The notes beneath the pieces are model-generated. The model was not told where the DNA came from, made no database searches, and was given only the letters and a program-made list of their open reading frames with translations. Below are positions 57,477-64,000 of a DNA stretch of 64,000 bases, one piece after another. This DNA comes from Eulemur rufifrons (taxonomy: Eukaryota; Chordata; Mammalia; Primates; Lemuridae), in the NCBI RefSeq assembly GCF_041146395.1, contig NC_090990.1:40620001-40684000 (forward strand), given 5' to 3'. Within the stretch, counting starts at the first letter, position 1; every line of letters starts with the position of its first letter. The translations under genes were made by a program, and so were the position numbers.

Positions 57477-60400
57477 GTGCGGGCGTGAGGGTGCGGGATG
57501 GGGTGGGGGGGCGAACCCGCCGGGGGACCGATGCGGTTGCCGCCCCCTGCCCGGCCTCAGTTTCCTCCCTGTGAAGGAGGAGCTGGAGTGAAGGTCTCCC
57601 TCTGCTCACCTGGCGACCGGCTTGGCGCGCTCTAGGGGACTGCAGGCACGGGGCGCGCAGCTGCCCTGTGCGGTGGGAAGGTTCTGGGGGTGGGAGACCC
57701 GGAGGCACGAGGTAGAGCGAGCAGAGCACTGCCGGGACCGCCCGCCCAGGTCCCACACGTCCCGCACCCCCGGGGCGCGGGCGGGCGAAGGAGCTAATGC
57801 CGGGAACGCGCTCGGAGCGGGCGCAGAGGAAGCAGGCTCGCTGCTGTCGTGCGTGGTCAGCACATACAGGCAGTGGAGGCTGTGAGGTGGCAGCCCTGGA
57901 GAGGTGGCACTGCCTCAGACGCGGTGTGGTGACAGGGACCCCAGACAAGGCAGTTTCTTCTGCCACAGAACTCATACTGTAGCATTGCATTTTTTCAGCT
58001 GAAGAAAAGAACAAACTAAGGGGAAGGGGCAGGGTTATTCTCGAGGCCGTCTCGTGTCCTTCGGAGCTCCGGAGGCTGGCGCTCCCGGTAGCCGGGACCC
58101 CAGGCTGAGCCGGGTCTGGGTCTGCCGAGGCAGAGTGGAACGAGTTTCCGGAACAACTCCCGCCAGCACCTGGCCCTCCCGCCCGGCCAGACCGCTGGTT
58201 TCCTCCAATTACAACCTCTCCAGGGCTTGGCTGACTTTCCGCCCCCCCAGCCTGGAGTCAGACCTGGGTTGAATTCTGGCTTCATCTCACTAGCTGTGTG
58301 ATGCTTGGCAAGTCACTTAACCTTGAGCCTCCATTTCCTTATCTTTACAAGGGAGGTGACAATCCCTCCTGTAGGTTGTCGTGAAGATTCAGTGGCCGCA
58401 AATGGGGGGGGGGGGCGGGGGAGGATGAAGGGAAGGACTTTTGTTGAACACATGAGTGATCTCACGGTGTAAACCCAGGAAGAGATCACTTGTAGAAAGT
58501 AGTTATGTCCCTGGCTTCAGTGTGACCTGCTGGTGACACCCTCTTTGCTCCACACTGCAGCTCTTGGGACAGAGGGGAAATTTCTGCCACTAACAGCTGC
58601 TCATCTGCCCTTCTGCCGGAGCGTGTTGGGGTGGCAGGGAGTCAAGCCCTGGCTCAGCTCAGAGCAGCCTCTTCCTTGTTCCCTGAGCCTGTCACCTCCG
58701 AGAGAAATGTGGTGGTAAGAAAGGGCATTTCAGGTCACCACTGCCCCAGAACAACGGTTCTGAAAGTCGTGAGTGAGCAGAGGCTGGACAACCACCTGAG
58801 CCAAGCGCTTGAGGGTGTGTCTCCTCTGGTGGACGTTTGGAAGTTTAGTTATTTATTCATTCATTCAATGGATATTTTGTGGGAATCTAATTTAGAATAT
58901 ATTTTTTTTTTTTGCAAGCAGAAAAGGATTCTAGACTAGTCCTTTTATTTTAGTCATGAGAAACTGAGGCCTAGAGAGAGGAGACTGAGGCCTAGGCTTT
59001 CAGAACTCTCATTCCACTGTATAGAATACCCTCCCAATTCATTAGATTTTCATTTAGCAGAGGGCATTTGAGATGGGTCTTGAAGTACAAATAGGAGTTC
59101 AGCAAATGAAGGTGGCAGGAGAATTTTATTCTAGGCGTATGGGGTGGCGTAAGCAAAGGTACAGAGCTGGGAAAGCCAGAGGTGGAGAATAAGGAGCACA
59201 AAGTTCTTATCCATCTTCTGACATGTAGAATGTTCTGAAAGCCAAAAGGCTTTTTTGGTAATTTATTTGATGGTAGCACCTGACCTGACCTGAGGTTATT
59301 TATAGTCTACTTATTCCACTTGTGAGAACATGCATATTCATGTTTTGCTGCATAGATTACAGTATTCAGTGCCAGACTTCTCTGAATAGACTCCCCGATG
59401 GCCCTTTCCTGCCTTTCTAAAACCCAGACATGTTCTGAATTTTAAAACCCATTTGGCCCTAGGATAAAGGGTGTGGACTCCATCTGCTCTGGCTGGGGTT
59501 CAAGGTGCACATACAGAGATGTGGAAGATGAGGTAGCAGAGGTAGGTTGAGGTAGGCCAAGGAGGAACCTGGAGTTTGGATTTTATCCATTAGTGACCAG
59601 GCCTGTAAGTCTCACGTTGGAATTTGATTCCCAATATTGAAGGTGGGGCCTAATGGGAGGTGTTCGGGTCATGGGCGTGGATCCCTCATGAATGGCTTGG
59701 TGCTGTCTTTGTGGTAACGAGGGAGTTCTCCATTATTTCCCGTGAGGGCTGGTTGTTCAAAAGAGCCCGGGGCCTTGGCCCTCTCTCTTGCTTCCTCTCT
59801 CACGATGTGGTCTCTGCACACACCAGCTCCCCTTCCCCTCTGCCAAGCAGCTGGAGGCCCTCATCAGAAGCAAATGCTGGCACCACGCTTCTTGTACAGC
59901 CTGCAGAACTGGGAGCCAAATACACCTCTTTTCTTTATAAATTACCCAGCTTCAGGTATTCCTTTATAGCAACACAGAAGGACCAAGACAGTGACCTTCA
60001 CTCTTTTCTCCCTGTTTGAGAAGTGTTGCCTTTGCTCATTCAGTCAGCCCTTCCACCTGCATTTGTGCAGATCCAGCTGGGAGCTTTACACAACCATCTA
60101 TCTGCCCTGGCCTTCCGAGCAGGCCTGTGCCATAGGCATTGTGGTTGCTCCAGTACAGAGGAGACATCTGAGGCTCAGAGAGGTTGAGTGACTTGCTCAC
60201 AGCCACACAGCCAGTAGATATTTGAGTTGGGATTCAGGTCCACATTTTTGGGCTCCAAAGGCCCTGCATGTTCCCCTCTGGACTGCCTGTGGAGGGGACT
60301 CTTGGAGGTCCTAGAATGGGGAGGGAGAGATTTATTCTGATTTGGGGATGGGGAGGGGGTGGCTTTGGGCAGGGCCTCCAGGGGTGACCAGGCCTCGGTT

Positions 60401-60707
60401 GGGCCCACAGAGAGCAAGATGCAGGTTCGGAGCAGAGCCTGTTGCTGAGTGCAGCCTGTAGTTCCCATTTTTGTCTGGCTGCCAAATTTGAAAGTATTAT
60501 ATAAACTATGTTAATACTTAGAGTTGACCTATCTGTGGTGTTTTGATTGCTTTTTGGTCCCCATTTGGTAACTTCTCCTTGTGGTTTACTATGCTCTATT
60601 GCGTCTCTTTTCTTGTAGTTCTAATTTGTAAATAGAGATGAGATAAGGGCACGTAGGATTTCTTGGGCTTTTTCCATGTCATCATGTGCCTCCTTTTTTG
60701 GAGCCAG
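57477..60707. other. PCSK9: PCSK9 intron 1
   Basis: The first 700 bp continue the CpG-rich promoter island. Further on are MIR on + near 58262-58400 with a poly-G run near 58405-58415, minus-strand L2 fragments near 59050-59590, a plus-strand MST/THE1-type LTR near 59605-59995, and a MIR on - remnant near 60150-60240. The intron ends 'ttggagccag'. Confidence 0.55.
59605..59995 (+). repeat. ERVL-MaLR LTR (MST/THE1-like)
   Basis: Landmarks in order are 'aggtggggcctaatgggagg', 'ggatccctcatgaatggctt', 'gctggttgttcaaaagagcc', 'ctcttgcttcctctctcacg', 'gccaaatacacctcttttct' and 'ttacccagcttcaggtattcc'. This fits a solo MaLR LTR. It is old, non-coding and located in PCSK9 intron 1. Confidence 0.75.
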
Positions 60708-60899
60708 GATGCCTGGAGGTTGCCGGGCACGTACGTGGTGGTGCTGAAGGAGGACAGCCACCGCTCGCAGCCCGAGCGCACTGCCCGCCGCCTGCGGGCC
60801 CAGGCCGCCCGCCGGGGCTACCTCACCAAGGTCCTGCATGTCTTCCACGACCTCTTTCCTGGCTTCCTGGTGAAGATGAGCAGCGACCTGTTGGACCTG
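60708..60899 (+). CDS. PCSK9: PCSK9 exon 2 (prodomain)
   Basis: This exon encodes residues 69-132, the core of the inhibitor I9-type prodomain, which folds the catalytic domain and stays bound to it after self-cleavage. Its length of 192 bp equals the human exon. Conserved blocks are [35 protein letters not shown] and PGFLVKMS. Differences from human are mostly conservative (for example [17 protein letters not shown] against [17 protein letters not shown]). The acceptor is 'gagccag|gat' and the donor 'gacctg|gtgagc', phase 0. Confidence 0.97.
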
Positions 60900-63070
60900 G
60901 TGAGCACCGTCCCTGGGCATAGCACTTCCTGACAGGGCCGGGCCACCACATACACGCTGGGGGCTGCCCTTAGTGTGCCCATTGCGGAAAATCAGAAGGA
61001 GACAGCAAACATTTATTGATCACTTTTTAAGTACCAAGCACAGTGACTACTGGCTTTATGTATAGAATACCCTTTAAGCCTGGCCATGCTCCAGTGCCAC
61101 ATCCACCTTCATTTGAAAGATGAGGAGACTGAGGTTCAGAAGGGACCACACAGACAGACAGCTAAGGGCAGAGTTGGGATCAAATCCATTTGACCCATGG
61201 ATCAAACCCTGCCAGCCATTCTTGTGCTGATGCATCTGGTGTCTCTGGACACTGGTAGGAACAAGGCCCTGGGACATTCAGTGGAGCCTGAGTCATTCAT
61301 TTTATATAAGCAGGACTCAAGGGTCCAAAATTCCTTTAAGGCTGATGCTATACAGAATAAGATTCCTCCTCTAGGATAGGGTGGCTCTTCTCCCTCCTGG
61401 GTGTCACATCTTTGGTGGAAGGGCAGAAAGCGGACTGGGTAGTTGAGGACTTACCCTGGCCCTAGTGCTTCAAATGCAAGTCTTAAAAGCCTTTTTTATC
61501 TTAGCCTCTGCCCTCACCTGCCAGCCCACCCCCTTCCCTGTCCCCTAACTTGCTGAGAACACATGGTTCTCATTTTTACACTGATTCTCTATGTGGCTGG
61601 GGTGCTTCTCAGCTTCCTGCAGATGTTGAGGCCCAGAGTGGGACAGGGTCTTGCCTGAGGTCACACAGCATGTAACTAGCAGAATCAGAGTTTGCATCCA
61701 AGTCCCCTAGCTCTGCCACATTTTTTTGCCCCATGAGTGAATCAGTTCAGCAATGAGGGGCCAAGCAACTACGGTGTGCCAAGTCCAGAGGGGCAATGAC
61801 AGGGACTGACAGATGCTGCCCTTGGGTAGGGGAGGCCAATGAGTAAATGCCTTCCATCAGTCTGCTCAACACACACTTAACCAGGCCTACTGTGTGCTAC
61901 AGAGGTGAAGATGTGGCAGCCCCAGGCCGTTCTCTAGAGCTCACAGCTGGGGAGGAGACTGACCAGTGATTGCCAGGACAGTTGACTGTGGGACAACATA
62001 CTCAGCACCGGGAGGGACGGGGAAGCGCACCGATGGCAAGCAGGAGCCCCACAGGCAGCTTCTCAGAGGAGGGGAGGCTGAGTAGAAGGCTGAGACATTT
62101 GCCATGGAGAGCTGGGCTCTGGGGTCGCACCAGCGTGGGTTCGAGTCCCGCCCACCCCTTACTAGTTTGTCTGACCTTGGGCAAATTCCTTCACCTCTCT
62201 GGGCCTCCGTACCCTCTCTGCAAGCCAGGCACAATGACGGGAACAGTCAGTTAAGGACCAAACGAGATCATGAAGTATTTCAGCAGATGCTAAGTACAGA
62301 AACTCACCGAGGTGTGGGTAGGTTAAGGAGCCCCTGGAAGCCCTGAGGCAGCCAGAGACTAGTTGTGGCGAAAAGATGTTACCACCTCTAGGTTAGAAGG
62401 GCGAGGAGAGGGAGAGTTTTTTTTCTGCCCAGTGGGAGCTGGCAGCGCGGAGGAGGGGCCGCCCACAGGGCGTCACCCAAGGGTGCAGCCACTGCCGGAA
62501 CCCTGTACTGAAGCAGGGAGTGGAGCAGACACTCTCGTCCCCAAACTGCTGCTGGTGCCTCCTGTGGGCTGCGCCCAGCTGGCAGCTGCTGCGAGGGGCC
62601 TGGCTCACAGGCTGCAGGGTCAGCCTCCTGGCACAGCCTGGGGCAGAGGAGGCGGGGGACGGATCTGGGGACGAACGGAATTGCCGGTGCTGTTATGCCA
62701 GGATTTGGGTGTGGAGTCCAGGGCCTGAGTTTCACTCCCTGCCCAGCCTGCCAGCCCCTTGGCGCTGTCTGTTCCCACCGACGAGATGTTAAATTCAGAA
62801 TCCTTCCTGGAAGGACTGCCCCGCGCTGGGAGTGTGGGGCGCGGCTGCAGAGACGTGCCAGTGCTGGGCTCCCAGCCTGATGGGGCGTGGGGAGACCCCG
62901 GCTCCTAGTCTGTCATCCAGGGCACCAGGAGGGAGTGTGCCGGGCCGAGGAGGGGGGTCCTGGGCTGGGATGTGGGCACGGGCTTGGTCAGGTGGGGCCA
63001 GGGCTGTGGCTGTGAGTACTGCTGGCCAAATGGCTCAAGCAGAGTCCCCTGGCTTCTCTGACGTCTGCAG
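60900..63070. other. PCSK9: PCSK9 intron 2
   Basis: The intron is about 2.2 kb. It contains MIR pieces near 61000-61180 and 61600-61720, L2-like sequence near 61745-61990, and a MIR on + at about 62100-62300 with an intact tRNA-type B box. It ends 'gacgtctgcag'. No alternative exon is evident. Confidence 0.55.
62100..62300 (+). repeat. MIR SINE with preserved B box
   Basis: The MIR order is seen: 'gctctggggtcgcaccagcg', a perfect B-box-like 'GGTTCGAGTCC' at 62138-62148, 'ctgaccttgggcaaattcct', and 'gggcctccgtaccctctctg'. The tRNA-derived head is unusually well kept, but there is no tRNA fold and it is not a tRNA gene. Confidence 0.8.
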
Positions 63071-63194
63071 GCCCTGAAGTTGCCCCACGTCGAGTACATC
63101 GAGGAGGACTCCTCTGTCTTTGCCCAGAGCGTCCCGTGGAACCTGGACCGGATCACCCCTGCGCGGTACCAGGAGGATGAGTACCACCCCGCCA
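63071..63194 (+). CDS. PCSK9: PCSK9 exon 3 (prodomain end, self-cleavage site, catalytic domain start)
   Basis: This exon encodes residues 133-173 plus one base. It holds the end of the prodomain ([14 protein letters not shown]) and the autocatalytic site after Gln151 (FAQ|SVPW; human FAQ|SIPW, after Gln152), followed by the start of the subtilisin-like catalytic domain ([10 protein letters not shown]...). Its length of 124 bp equals the human exon. The donor is 'gcca|gtaaga', phase 1. The split codon begins with A here, whereas human has G (Asp). Exon 4 and the catalytic triad lie beyond the window, so the gene is partial here only because the window ends. Confidence 0.97.
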
Positions 63195-64000
63195 GTAAGA
63201 CCCCCGTGCCTGCCCCTCACCATTGCAGCCGGATCCACCTGCCTCCTCCCTGCGATGCTGCTCACCTCGAGGGGGCTTTGGGGCTCAGCATACTCCACTG
63301 ACCACTTCTCAGTCCCACCGTCCCCACTCCCTGCCTTCCTGTTGCTCCCTGGAGAACTTGGGGGTCTTTCCTTAAATGATCTTCCACCTTCTAAAAGCTC
63401 CTGTTCGCCTCTCTCCGTCTGGGGGGCCCAGCAGGTGGCACTTACCTCGGGGGAGGGTAAATCTGACTGTGACTGTCCCTGAGGGCCCTGCAGGCAAGAC
63501 CAGATCCCTTAATGGGACAGACACAGCCCAGCCTGGACTGCCCCACCTGTGTCTCTCGCTTCCTGTCTCACTCTGTCCCACCTGCTCTGGCACGTTGGCT
63601 TCCCAGGGCCCCTGCATGGGCCATGCTGTGTGTCTTCTCCAGGGCTTTCCTCTGCCTGGTGTGGCCTGGCTATGGGCCAGGAGGGAGGAGGAGGAGAGGC
63701 CAAGGAGAATGACCTGTGTTCTAGCAGGACCTCACAGGTGGCATTTATTGAGTTGGGGAGACTGTAAGTGTGCCTGCTGTGAGGAGACGATGGGGGTTCT
63801 AGGTGGACCCCGTTGAGGTTGGGGTGCCCATGGCCTGCGGCCTGGCGCTCAGGAGAGAGACGAGGCACGTGGGGCTGGGACTCAGATCCTGGGGTAAGCT
63901 CAGCCTCAACCCCTTACCGCTTCCCGTGGGGTCTTGGGAAGCCACTTTCCTCTTTGAGCCTCACCTTTCTCATCTGTAAAATGGGGACAATAACCCCGTC
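63195..64000. other. PCSK9: PCSK9 intron 3, partial
   Basis: Only the first 806 bp are present. A MIR on + begins near 63890 and runs off the end ('cctcacctttctcatctgta'). I searched for the exon 4 start (the segment encoding LVEVYLLDTS) and did not find it. Confidence 0.6.

Noticed and set aside
62104..62175. tRNA-like sequence
   Set aside because: The B box is intact, but there is no acceptor stem or anticodon arm; the downstream sequence is the MIR core.

Overview
The window is nuclear DNA from a primate, most likely a strepsirrhine (lemur or galago lineage). Three multi-exon genes, all on the + strand, match the conserved human 1p32.3 order TMEM61 - BSND - PCSK9. Several young Alu copies (1-187, 49290-49633, 52649-52993) have the 'gctagagtgagtgcc' type of 5' monomer and the long middle segment that I associate with lemur Alus. 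A possible lineage-type L1 3' end lies at 49134-49289. Species assignment is inference from recalled repeat consensus sequences.

Layout. 1-4950: upstream intergenic DNA made of old repeats (MIR, L1, L2, AluJ). 4960-5830: CpG island, the likely TMEM61 promoter and 5' exon. TMEM61 coding exons lie at 9904-10253 and 16359-16626 and encode a 205-residue two-pass membrane protein. 16627-23992: intergenic DNA with a 31-bp minisatellite (18871-19447), a CpG-rich patch with two divergent CTCF-like motifs (20681 and 21101), and a 59-bp minisatellite (21586-22763). BSND (barttin) has four coding exons, 23993-24169, 30129-30223, 31836-32087 and 33014-33476, giving 328 residues. Its first intron holds a GAT-rich minisatellite (27469-28463). 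33477-56932: gene-poor DNA dominated by L2, MIR, L1, Alu and DNA transposons, including a mariner element inserted inside an Alu (41765-43305). 56933-64000: the PCSK9 promoter (HNF1 and SRE motifs), exon 1 (57273-57476), exon 2 (60708-60899), exon 3 (63071-63194) and part of intron 3. The remaining PCSK9 exons lie beyond the window.

The genes are neighbours rather than a pathway. Barttin is the beta subunit of ClC-K chloride channels in kidney and inner ear. PCSK9 is the secreted regulator of LDL-receptor degradation. TMEM61 is a poorly characterised membrane protein with two PPxY motifs. I see no clearly new gene system. The points most worth a second look are a 19-glutamate expansion and an altered PY motif in barttin, the three large minisatellites within 10 kb, the CTCF-motif arrangement around BSND, and the mariner-in-Alu nest.
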